A stretch of 42,411 bases of DNA. Source: JBIOHP01 sp044449065 (GTDB taxonomy: Bacteria; Bacteroidota; Ignavibacteria; UBA10030; SZUA-254). How positions within the stretch are numbered: the first letter of the stretch is position 1; every line of letters starts with the position of its first letter. The notes under the pieces are model-generated. The model saw only the letters and a program-made list of their open reading frames with translations. It was not told the origin of the DNA and searched no databases. The stretch is from the NCBI GenBank assembly GCA_044449065.1, contig JBIOHP010000032.1, positions 1 to 42,411 on the forward strand. Reading direction: 5' to 3'. This document shows, piece by piece, positions 16,081-22,870 of this stretch. A program made the translations under genes and the position numbers.

Positions 16081-17584
16081 TTCCAGTCTTGTTTGATAAT
16101 AAAAGTCCGAAGTGTAAGTTGATTATTTCTTCGTTTCCAGATTTTTCTTGTGTCGCACCCTTGCCGATGACTTGTAGAATAAGGTTATCATCCAACTGAA
16201 AACCAACCTCGACTCTTTCATGATTGTACGGTTTAGGCAAATTACGACTGACAGGAATGGGGAGTACATCTAAAACTTTTCTTCTGTTAGCAGATTTATC
16301 AACTGTTTCAGCAATTACCAATTTACCCTCTCCATCTCTGTTATCCGTACAATAAAAACAAATATTCTTTTTCATCACTGCGCTACTTGCAATTTCTCCT
16401 TCAGAGAAGATCGTATAGTATGATTTATCGGAAAGTTCGACATCAATTGCCCTTGAAAGTGTTGGTTGAAGACCTTCAGCACTAATGATTGATGCACCCT
16501 CAGATATAATTGTATCAGGATTATTAACTTCGACGACCCGATGTCCAAAAATCTCTCGTAATTTATCCTGAACATATGGGATCTTGGAGGTTCCACCGAT
16601 TAGTAATACTTTATCCACATTTGTGGAGGTTATATTGACTTCTTCTAACATACGACGTATTTCAGCAATTGCATCTTGGACATCACCTCTAATAAGTTCA
16701 TTCAATCCCTCTCGTTCCAATAGAACCTCGATCGGGTAGTATTTACCATCGATGTTAAATGCCGAGGCGACCTGAATAATTTCATGATCTCGTTTCGATA
16801 ACGAAATTTTTGCACGCTCACATTCTGTCCTCAAGCGATCTGCATCCCCGGGTAAAATGGATAGCTTACTGGGTGTTATCTTTAATTGTTCGATCACTTG
16901 AGTCTTGACATACTTAATCAAAATTGAATCAAAATGGTCTCCCGCCCGGTCTGATAACCCTCCATTGGCCATTTCCACAAAACCTTTATCGTCTACATGG
17001 ACGAGCGTAATATCCAGAGTTCCCCCTCCCCAATCGAACACTAAAATAGATTGGTCCCTCACACTAGTTAAATCGACTCCGCCCGTTTCACCATATACAT
17101 AACCGACAATGGCAGCGAATGGTTCGTGGATAAAATTCTCAATGTAGATACCGCTCAAATTAGCCGCGGTACGAAGATCTCTTCGGGCTTGGCCATTAAA
17201 ATATACCGGAACCGTAACAATTGCCGAATTTAGTTTAAAGCCCCCTGCTCGTGTTTCTGCATCAGTTCTGAGATATTTGAATATTTCCGCAGCAATATCT
17301 GCCGACCTTCTCTTTTCATTGAAGATCGTAGTTATTTCCCCCTGTCCGAGTCTTCGTTTTATTGAAGATATAAAATGGTGGCCTGCAATTCCGGAATAAC
17401 GATTTAGATTATTCTTTGCCGCGTGTCCTACTTGAACGGATCCATCTGCTTTATACCATACTACAGATGGATGCGGTACAATCGAATTGTTCAAAAGTGC
17501 CGTAACTTTTTTTGTGGTTGAATCGTAGACCGATACGACACTATTTGTAGTTCCAAAATCGATCCCATAAAAACGATCAGTCAT
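16067..17584 (-). CDS. Short Hsp70-like ATPase, lid-less
   Basis: A 505-residue actin-like ATPase. The nucleotide-binding domain (about 1-375) has phosphate-1 GIDFGTTNSVVSVY (7-20), phosphate-2 FDWGGGTLD (183-191) and adenosine motif VLLIGGTSKIP (327-337). Residues matching DnaK K70, E171, D194 and T199 are present as K76, E154, D184 and T189, so ATP hydrolysis is expected. After about 380 I see no VLLLD-type linker. A beta-rich tail of about 110 residues follows, with no helical lid; DnaK has about 635 residues. It is therefore not the housekeeping chaperone. The start lies in the end of the coiled-coil gene (ATGACTGA, 8-nt overlap) after a strong GGAGGAG. Partner proteins are probably the three operon neighbours. 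The cellular role is unknown. Confidence 0.9.
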   Translation of the reverse strand: MTDRFYGIDFGTTNSVVSVYDSTTKKVTALLNNSIVPHPSVVWYKADGSVQVGHAAKNNLNRYSGIAGHHFISSIKRRLGQGEITTIFNEKRRSADIAAEIFKYLRTDAETRAGGFKLNSAIVTVPVYFNGQARRDLRTAANLSGIYIENFIHEPFAAIVGYVYGETGGVDLTSVRDQSILVFDWGGGTLDITLVHVDDKGFVEMANGGLSDRAGDHFDSILIKYVKTQVIEQLKITPSKLSILPGDADRLRTECERAKISLSKRDHEIIQVASAFNIDGKYYPIEVLLEREGLNELIRGDVQDAIAEIRRMLEEVNITSTNVDKVLLIGGTSKIPYVQDKLREIFGHRVVEVNNPDTIISEGASIISAEGLQPTLSRAIDVELSDKSYYTIFSEGEIASSAVMKKNICFYCTDNRDGEGKLVIAETVDKSANRRKVLDVLPIPVSRNLPKPYNHERVEVGFQLDDNLILQVIGKGATQEKSGNEEIINLHFGLLLSNKTGNGQK

Positions 17585-18683
17585 TACTCTTCTCCTCCAA
17601 TTCTATTAAGTATTCTTCCATGTGCTTAATTCGACTAAGTGCCATTGAAATATTTGGCGTATTGCTTTTCAGCGATAATCTAGCTTCCTGAATTTCATGA
17701 GTTAATTTTTTTATTATTTGATGTGCTTGTGCGGCCAGATCCGTTTTCAATTTCGATTTCCAATATTCTTCAAGTCTTCCAGAGCGTTTTTCAGCCTCTG
17801 TCAATTCGTTTTTGATAATATCGGTCCCTCTTTCGAGCAACTCTCTCTCATGTTGAAGTTTTTTTATTGTATTATCCTTATCACCGATCTCTCGTTGTAT
17901 GATTTTGTGTTCATTGACAAGTTGGTTGTGTTCCTCGGATACTTTTCGAAAGTCTCTCTCGACGTCTTCCACCATGTTCTTAAATATTTCAACAAGATCT
18001 CTGGCATAGGCAACTTTACTAAAATTGATTTGCCTCGCCGTAAAGGCCGGAATGATTCGGCGCAAATATTTAGCATATTTATTTCTTTCATTCCTACTAC
18101 CCCTTTTACTTATATTCCCAGTTGACCTACTAATATTCGGTTCAGTCCGATCTATAATTTTATCAATCAGGTTAAAATCCTGTGCACCTAGATCTTCGTT
18201 TAATAAGAAAGATAATCCAAGTATTGCAGCGTCAGGATTAATCCTCCCGCTAATACAATTCTGTTCTAACCACTTTTTAAATATTTCGTTTTTCTCGCGA
18301 GAATACGATACCGAGAGCAATAATGACAATTCATCAGGTGCGACACCTGATTGAATAGCAATCTCGCTTCTGATCTCCCGTTGAAGATCTTTCATAAATA
18401 CAGACGTTTTTCTTGTAGCAACTTCAAATCCGATTCTAAGTGCGAATGCAGGGTATAAATTCCAAGTTGACAAAATTTTATTAATTTCTTTTGTTTTATT
18501 GAGATCGGAAGGATCTTCATAACCAAACCTGCAGAGCTGAAATATTGCCTCAACAGGTTTATTTAAGGAATCATTATGTAAGGATTTTTCCAACAGAATA
18601 CGAAATTGAGAATAGTCCGGTCTTATCCGAATTTTCTTTCGCTTTGATACTGATGTCTGACTCTTTGGGGGATCGTCCTTCAT
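17577..18683 (-). CDS. Coiled-coil protein of the Hsp70-type operon
   Basis: A 368-residue protein without a recognisable family. The N-terminus is basic (KRKKIRIRP, 14-22). Residues about 25-220 are helical and read like a small alpha-helical repeat region. Residues about 225-300 form a long heptad-rich coiled coil (VEDVERDFRKVSEEHNQL onward), followed by another charged helical segment to the C-terminus. No transmembrane segment or enzyme motif is seen. It could be an adaptor, or a nucleotide-exchange partner for the Hsp70-like protein by analogy with GrpE, but no GrpE signature is visible and that is a guess. Nine nt separate it from the upstream gene. There is no clear ribosome-binding site, so translation is probably coupled. 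Confidence 0.8.
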   Translation of the reverse strand: MKDDPPKSQTSVSKRKKIRIRPDYSQFRILLEKSLHNDSLNKPVEAIFQLCRFGYEDPSDLNKTKEINKILSTWNLYPAFALRIGFEVATRKTSVFMKDLQREIRSEIAIQSGVAPDELSLLLSVSYSREKNEIFKKWLEQNCISGRINPDAAILGLSFLLNEDLGAQDFNLIDKIIDRTEPNISRSTGNISKRGSRNERNKYAKYLRRIIPAFTARQINFSKVAYARDLVEIFKNMVEDVERDFRKVSEEHNQLVNEHKIIQREIGDKDNTIKKLQHERELLERGTDIIKNELTEAEKRSGRLEEYWKSKLKTDLAAQAHQIIKKLTHEIQEARLSLKSNTPNISMALSRIKHMEEYLIELEEKSND

Positions 18684-18692
18684 TGACAGAAT

Positions 18693-19832
18693 TCAATTTA
18701 AATTTTGTTCAGCTTCAGTTCCAAACTCAGGATGAAAACGCAATTTCAAATAATGATCTTTTGCTTCATCTGGTTTGTGCTTCAGTATAGCCAATCTCGC
18801 ACTCACGACTGATAGTTTATCATTATTGTTCTGATCCTGAGATAGGGGCATCCGATATAAAGTCGTTAGAATTTGATCAATTATTGGAATGTCCTTTTCG
18901 TAAAATGCATTAAGAAGACCGAGAAAACCATCTGTAAAGTCATCAATATATACCCCATATTCCATCGTCTTTTGGTATGAATAAGATCCGGTTTTATAGT
19001 CAGTCTGGTAATCGTTAAAAAATTTATTTGCGATGGCAAAGCGTGAAGGCAACTTACAATCGGATAACAATCCAAAGCAATTCATGTGTAAGGCGAGAAC
19101 ACGGCTCGCTGTCAGGGAAAATTTTGTGCGAAAATTTAACAATGAACCCAGGGCATTCTCAAAATGATCCTTTGCATCTCTATAGTGATCCTTTTGAGCC
19201 ATCTGGAAAGCTAATGCATAATCATAAAAACCTTGTGCGTATTTATTTTCTAATATGGTACCGCCGTGTGTATATTTCTGAAATGATGCAAATGAGGGGT
19301 CGTGATTATGATCCAATCTGCTGAAAAGATATTTGTTAGCGGCGGTGTCAATATCCGCAGAATTAAATTGAGGCTGAGCTCCCATATAAATACGGAACTC
19401 TTTTTTACCTCCACCATATTCAACTGAGATAACTATTTCGCCATCTTTAATCTGTTTAAAATCATTTAAGAGCGATTTTCGTTTTGCAAATTTATACGAT
19501 TGAATATGATCATTGTTGCGAAGAATCACGTTTGCATTTTCGGCACCGAGGAGTATAAGTTCAACCTTATAGATCGGACAATTTATTACTATAATATCAC
19601 GTACAATTTGATCGTTTACTGATAAATAACAATGTTGATTAGCATGATGGAATATATGATTTTCCACCATCTTTTCTTCAACCAGGATGCCACATGTTGG
19701 ACATTGAACAAAGCGAGGTTGATTAGAAACCCCTTTAAGGATAATGTCTCGGCCAAAAACATGTGGGTGATAATCTACAAATTGCCCGACATATTCAGCA
19801 GCATCCTCGATTGTATCCATGAAAATACCCAT
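18693..19832 (-). CDS. Zinc-finger and helical-repeat protein, first gene of the Hsp70-type operon
   Basis: A 379-residue protein of unknown function. Near the N-terminus it has EYVGQ (13-17) and then a finger-like C-x2-C-x11-H-x2-H pattern (C44, C47, H59, H62), with further H67 and C68. The middle (about 70-165) is beta-rich (DIIVINCPIYKVELILLG, GEIVISVEYGGGKKEFRIYM). From about 185 to the end it is helical with TPR-like pairs (YAQGFYDYALAFQMAQKDHY, FENALGSLL, ARLAILKHKPDEAKDHYLKL), which suggests protein binding. The ATG at 19832 has GGAG about 8 nt upstream. It leads the four-gene operon, so its 5' region holds the promoter. It is a plausible recognition or adaptor subunit for the Hsp70-like ATPase. 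Confidence 0.8.
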   Translation of the reverse strand: MGIFMDTIEDAAEYVGQFVDYHPHVFGRDIILKGVSNQPRFVQCPTCGILVEEKMVENHIFHHANQHCYLSVNDQIVRDIIVINCPIYKVELILLGAENANVILRNNDHIQSYKFAKRKSLLNDFKQIKDGEIVISVEYGGGKKEFRIYMGAQPQFNSADIDTAANKYLFSRLDHNHDPSFASFQKYTHGGTILENKYAQGFYDYALAFQMAQKDHYRDAKDHFENALGSLLNFRTKFSLTASRVLALHMNCFGLLSDCKLPSRFAIANKFFNDYQTDYKTGSYSYQKTMEYGVYIDDFTDGFLGLLNAFYEKDIPIIDQILTTLYRMPLSQDQNNNDKLSVVSARLAILKHKPDEAKDHYLKLRFHPEFGTEAEQNLN

Positions 19833-20182
19833 GCAAATCTCCGATCAAAGGATATAGTGAGTATTAAAGCGAACCCAACAGACCAAGTGTAATAGTTTTT
19901 GTAATGCTTGGTACATTTTTCCAGAGATCGAGATTAAAGAGCATAAGAGTATGATGAATGTAAGCTGATTGAACATCGCAAGTACCATCAAAATGGAATT
20001 AGATTGTGCTCTCAATATAATGAATTACAAAATTATACTCAATAAAATTTTCTGACATAAACACTAATGATCAGTTTGGATTATCCCAATGATGACCATA
20101 CATTTTTATTGACGATTTTGGAGGCTTTAAAGCAAGTAATTATTAGGAGGTATTTAAAAGTGCTTTTACGTTGGCACACATC
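19833..20182. other. A/T-rich leader region of the Hsp70-type operon
   Basis: No gene is supported here. This A/T-rich stretch separates a lipA 3'-end fragment from the Hsp70-type operon and should contain its promoter. On the minus strand a TAATTTTG element (about 20022-20030), of the TAnnTTTG form used by Bacteroidetes sigma factors, can be found, but no convincing upstream TTG accompanies it. An inverted repeat lies at 19882-19912. Confidence 0.5.
19882..19912. promoter_or_regulatory. Possible operator: ACCAAG...CTTGGT inverted repeat
   Basis: Six-base arms flank 19 nt that also contain two TGTAAT-like words. It lies 50-80 nt upstream of the first gene of the Hsp70-type operon, where a repressor site or leader hairpin would act. 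It does not match the CIRCE heat-shock operator. The evidence is weak. Confidence 0.3.
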
Positions 20183-20221
20183 TCACATATGCTTCGCCGT
20201 GTGGTACGAACTTCGCACCAA
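20183..20221 (-). pseudogene. Third copy of the lipA 3' end (12 codons plus stop)
   Basis: Read on the minus strand this encodes LVRSSYHTAKHM and a stop, matching the LVRSSYHAAKHV end of lipA at 21705-21740. It carries three synonymous and two missense changes. Similarity ends upstream of the Leu codon. It is in the same orientation as lipA and lies about 1.5 kb from it. Confidence 0.75.
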
Positions 20222-20316
20222 AGTTAACGTGTCATTTATCATTTCACAATATCGCTATATTCTTTCAAATTGCCGACGCGGCGTGCACCAATGCAAACCG
20301 GAGCTCAAGATTACCC

Positions 20317-20778
20317 TCATATTAGCGGGTTCTCTTCGTCCTCTTCCCATTGAAGAGGATTGTTCACAATGTATTTTCGGATGGCATTGAGGTCTTTTTC
20401 ACCCCTGATAATATGTTCGTAATAATTACGCTGCCAAACACGATGCCCCGGTGTATCTCTGATGAGATTGATTTGTTTTGCCGTTAACATTTTGAATCGA
20501 CCGACGATTTTCGCCAATAACATTTGCCGACGCTGCATTGGAAATGTCGGTTTAGGTAGGGGCAATTCATGAATTGCCCCTACAGCCACATTCGGTTTTC
20601 CATGGTTCATCCCATCATCATTGAAAATCAATACAATCCCATGAATGTGATTCGGCATAACAATAAATTCATCCAACCCCGCCACGGGAGAATGCCGCGG
20701 CAATTCCATCCAATGTTGTTTGATACCCCGTCCCGATTCATTCAATTTCATTTCGCCATTAACAACCTGCCCGAACAA
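20317..20778 (-). CDS. Y1 (HUH) transposase, RAYT/IS200-like, probably 5'-degraded
   Basis: A tyrosine-type single-strand transposase of the REP-associated group. The HUH motif is in VMPNHIHGIV and the likely nucleophile Tyr is in WQRNYYEHIIRG; both are intact. The listed frame begins with TTG, but conserved N-terminal sequence continues upstream in the same frame to about 20874 (RRSIRLKGYDYSQSGGYFIT), and the frame is open to an in-frame TGA at 20908-20910 with no ATG, GTG or TTG. The first beta strand of the domain therefore lacks a normal start codon, so this is probably a decayed gene, unless ATT at 20853 is used. A perfect 28-bp palindrome sits inside it and encodes VGAIHELPL. It lies between two lipA-end fragments. 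Confidence 0.8.
   Translation of the reverse strand: MFGQVVNGEMKLNESGRGIKQHWMELPRHSPVAGLDEFIVMPNHIHGIVLIFNDDGMNHGKPNVAVGAIHELPLPKPTFPMQRRQMLLAKIVGRFKMLTAKQINLIRDTPGHRVWQRNYYEHIIRGEKDLNAIRKYIVNNPLQWEEDEENPLI
20556..20583. repeat. Perfect 28-bp palindrome inside the transposase gene
   Basis: The arms GTAGGGGCAATTCA and TGAATTGCCCCTAC are exact complements. The insert keeps the reading frame and adds VGAIHELPL-type residues between the HUH and Tyr motifs. Confidence 0.85.
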
Positions 20779-20933
20779 GCCATCCCTGTCTTCCGTGCAA
20801 ATCGTTATAAAATAACCGCCGCTTTGGGAATAATCGTATCCCTTCAGCCGAATCGATCTGCGATTGTGTTTATGTGAAGTATCCGCCGTTAGTTCTTGCC
20901 AGGGATGTCACTGGCAATAATTTTCCCTGTCGC

Positions 20934-20999
20934 TCACACATGCTTCGCCGCATGGTAGGAACTTCGCACTAAGGGTCCGGATTCCACGTATTTAAATCC
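20934..20999 (-). pseudogene. Second copy of the lipA 3' end (21 codons plus stop)
   Basis: On the minus strand this reads GFKYVESGPLVRSSYHAAKH, then V and a stop, identical in protein to the end of lipA (21705-21770). The 66 nt differ at eight positions, every one synonymous (for example GTA/GTG, GGT/GGA, CTG/TTA, CAC/CAT). It begins about 46 nt after the DUF559 gene stop. The pattern means that it diverged while part of a functional lipA and was then left here by recombination. Confidence 0.9.
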
Positions 21000-21045
21000 C
21001 TTTTTAAAAATTCTATTTCAGTTTCGGCGTTTTTCACAACCTATG

Positions 21046-21522
21046 TTACGTTTCTGAACTCATCCCCGATCCCCTTCTCTTGCGAAGAGAAGGGAGCGTG
21101 AAGTCCATCTCTTGGCAAGAGAGGGATTTAGGGCGAGTTACCACATCCGTTATTTTCCGCAGAACATCTTTCAAATCGTTCTCAATTTCTTCGTTTTTGA
21201 TTCGCAACACGGTTACACCTAAAGCATCGAGGATAAAATCACGAAATTGATCATATTCCTTTTGACGCTCATGAATTTTTCCATCGATCTCGATAACAAG
21301 ATTCTTTTCATTGCAATAAAAATCTGCGATAAAGAATTTCTGCTTACCTATGAACTCAAAAAATATCGGATGCTGGCGGTAAAACTTAAGGTCCTTAAAC
21401 TTTCTATTTCTCACAACGCGCCATAATAGCGCTTCCGGCGTGGTTTGATTTTTCCTCAATTCTCTTCCAAGAGTTTTAGCAGCAATAATTCCGCTTCTGG
21501 TTTTACCACGATTAAATGTCAT
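21046..21522 (-). CDS. DUF559-domain (Vsr-like endonuclease fold) protein
   Basis: A 158-residue protein of the DUF559 family, whose fold is related to very-short-patch-repair and restriction nucleases. The conserved block runs from RELRKNQTTPEALLWRVVRN through FYRQHP, FIADFYC and LVIEIDGKIHE to VLRIKNEEI. The acidic D/E residues in ADFYC and EIDG are the likely metal ligands. The last 30 or so residues (TRPKSLSCQEMDFTLPSL onward) are translated from a flanking repeat. Very similar DNA lies on both sides of the gene (21051-21159 and 21530-21685), which suggests that it moves as a unit. It sits between lipA and a lipA 3'-end copy. Its biological role is unknown. Confidence 0.88.
   Translation of the reverse strand: MTFNRGKTRSGIIAAKTLGRELRKNQTTPEALLWRVVRNRKFKDLKFYRQHPIFFEFIGKQKFFIADFYCNEKNLVIEIDGKIHERQKEYDQFRDFILDALGVTVLRIKNEEIENDLKDVLRKITDVVTRPKSLSCQEMDFTLPSLRKRRGSGMSSET
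21051..21159 (+). repeat. Left direct repeat flanking the DUF559 gene
   Basis: Begins TTTCTGAACTCATC, contains CTCTTGCGAAGAGAAGGGAG and CTCTTGGCAAGAGAGGG, and ends TTATTTTCCG. It overlaps the 3' end of the gene. The matching copy is 21530-21685. Confidence 0.85.
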
Positions 21523-21529
21523 ATATATT

Positions 21530-21685
21530 TTTCTGAACTCATCTCCTAACTTACCTCCTCTTGCGAAGAGAAGGGAGCGTGAAGTCTATCTTTTTGCAAG
21601 AGAGTGAGTTATCGTGAGTTAGCGTGAAGTCCCTCTCTTGGCAAGAGAGGGATTTAGGGTGAGTTACCACATTCGTTATTTTCCG
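21530..21685 (+). repeat. Right direct repeat flanking the DUF559 gene
   Basis: Same sequence blocks as 21051-21159, with an internal duplication of the GCGTGAAGTC...GCAAGAGAG part. It lies between the start of the DUF559 gene and the end of lipA. Confidence 0.85.
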
Positions 21686-21704
21686 ATTTATAAATTCGTG
21701 CGGC

Positions 21705-22592
21705 TCACACATGCTTCGCCGCGTGGTATGAGCTTCGCACCAGAGGACCGGATTCTACGTATTTAAATCCCATCTTTAATCCGGCAGTCTTATAGTGCAG
21801 AAACTCATCGGGATGCACAAAACGATCGACAGCGATGTGTTCTTTGGTGGGCTGTAAATATTGGCCGATGGTGAGGATATCGCACTCAACTTTTCGTAAA
21901 TCTTCCATCACGGCAATAACCTCGTCCTGCCGTTCGCCGATGCCTACCATGAGTCCGGTCTTGGTTGTGAACCCGCGCCGCTTCGCGCGGTGAAGCAGCT
22001 CGAGCGTCCGCTCGTATTTCGCCTGGGGCCGTACCGAGGGATATAAACGCGGAACGGTTTCGGTGTTGTGGTTGAGAATATCGGGAAAGCCGTCCAACAG
22101 AATATTGAGGGCAAATTCATCGCCGCGGAAATCGGGTATGAGCACCTCAACCTTGGTCTGCGTGGTGATGGCGTGTATCTGCCGGACAGTTTCTGCAAAG
22201 ATTTGCGCGCCGCCATCAAACAACTCATCCCTGTTCACGGATGTGATAACGGCATGTTTCAGGTTGAGCAATTTCACCGCTTCGGCAACGCGCCGCGGCT
22301 CGTCGGCGTCAAGCTCGGTGGGCCTGCCGGTTTTTATCGCGCAGAAACCGCAGCTCCGCGTGCAGATATCGCCGAGGATCATGAACGTCGCGGTGCCGGA
22401 GTTCCAGCACTCGCCCATGTTCGGGCAGCGGGCTTCCTGGCATACGGTGTGCAGGTGGTTGCTCTCCACAATACCGCGGAGGTGTGAGTAATTTTCTCCC
22501 GCCGGAATCTTTGCCTTAAGCCATTCGGGCCTGCGCTGCACCGGGGCTTCCGGTTTTACCTGAACGGTTGTTTCTTGAATGAGATAATCCAT
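21705..22592 (-). CDS. lipA: Lipoyl synthase
   Basis: A 295-residue radical-SAM enzyme that inserts two sulfurs into protein-bound octanoate to make the lipoyl cofactor. The auxiliary cluster motif CX4CX5C is at C51, C56 and C62 (CQEARCPNMGEC). The radical-SAM motif CX3CX2C is at C77, C81 and C84 (CTRSCGFC). The C-terminal RSSY, whose Ser ligates the auxiliary cluster, is present. The enzyme serves the E2 proteins encoded just upstream, and lipB is in the same cluster. The 3' end is repeated twice downstream (20934-20999 and 20183-20221), which makes it a recombination site. Confidence 0.98.
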   Translation of the reverse strand: MDYLIQETTVQVKPEAPVQRRPEWLKAKIPAGENYSHLRGIVESNHLHTVCQEARCPNMGECWNSGTATFMILGDICTRSCGFCAIKTGRPTELDADEPRRVAEAVKLLNLKHAVITSVNRDELFDGGAQIFAETVRQIHAITTQTKVEVLIPDFRGDEFALNILLDGFPDILNHNTETVPRLYPSVRPQAKYERTLELLHRAKRRGFTTKTGLMVGIGERQDEVIAVMEDLRKVECDILTIGQYLQPTKEHIAVDRFVHPDEFLHYKTAGLKMGFKYVESGPLVRSSYHAAKHV

Positions 22593-22636
22593 TTTCCTTT
22601 TCTAACTTTCAACTTCTCCAGTTTCTTTTCGTAATA

Positions 22637-22773
22637 GGGGCTGTCTAAAAAGTGTCAATTGTGTTATACTGGACAGTGTTGAACGAAATTTATTTCGTTT
22701 AAAAAATATAAATAGACTCAAATAATATCAACGAGATAAATCTCGTTCAACAAGTTACTTTTTGGACGACTCC
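22637..22773. repeat. MITE-like element with GTC(C/T)AAAAAG inverted ends, copy 2
   Basis: The ends are GGGGCTGTCTAAAAAGT and ACTTTTTGGACGACTCC. Inside is a second inverted pair (TGTTGAACGA near 22677 and TCGTTCAACA near 22752) with its own small palindromes. There is no reading frame. It lies in the spacer between the E2 gene and lipA. Confidence 0.75.
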
Positions 22774-22812
22774 AATAATTTGTTTCTTACGTGCCGAATT
22801 GGATCGATATAA

Positions 22813-22856
22813 GGAGATCACGACTCCCGCCAAAAAACTGGCGGGATCGCGATGAC
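22813..22856. repeat. GGAGATCACGAC...GCGATGAC palindrome
   Basis: An arm pair surrounds an inner CCCGCCA...TGGCGGG hairpin. It lies 15 nt past the E2 stop codon and could serve as a 3'-end hairpin for that transcript. Confidence 0.65.
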
Positions 22857-22870
22857 GAATTCCTCAAGCT

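Noticed and set aside
15853..19832. Housekeeping DnaK-GrpE-DnaJ locus
   Set aside because: The Hsp70-like protein is too short and lacks the lid and linker; no J-domain HPD motif or GrpE signature is visible in the neighbours.
20183..21770. Phage or integrase-carrying island at lipA
   Set aside because: No integrase, phage or plasmid genes are visible between the lipA ends, so the agent that made the copies is not named.
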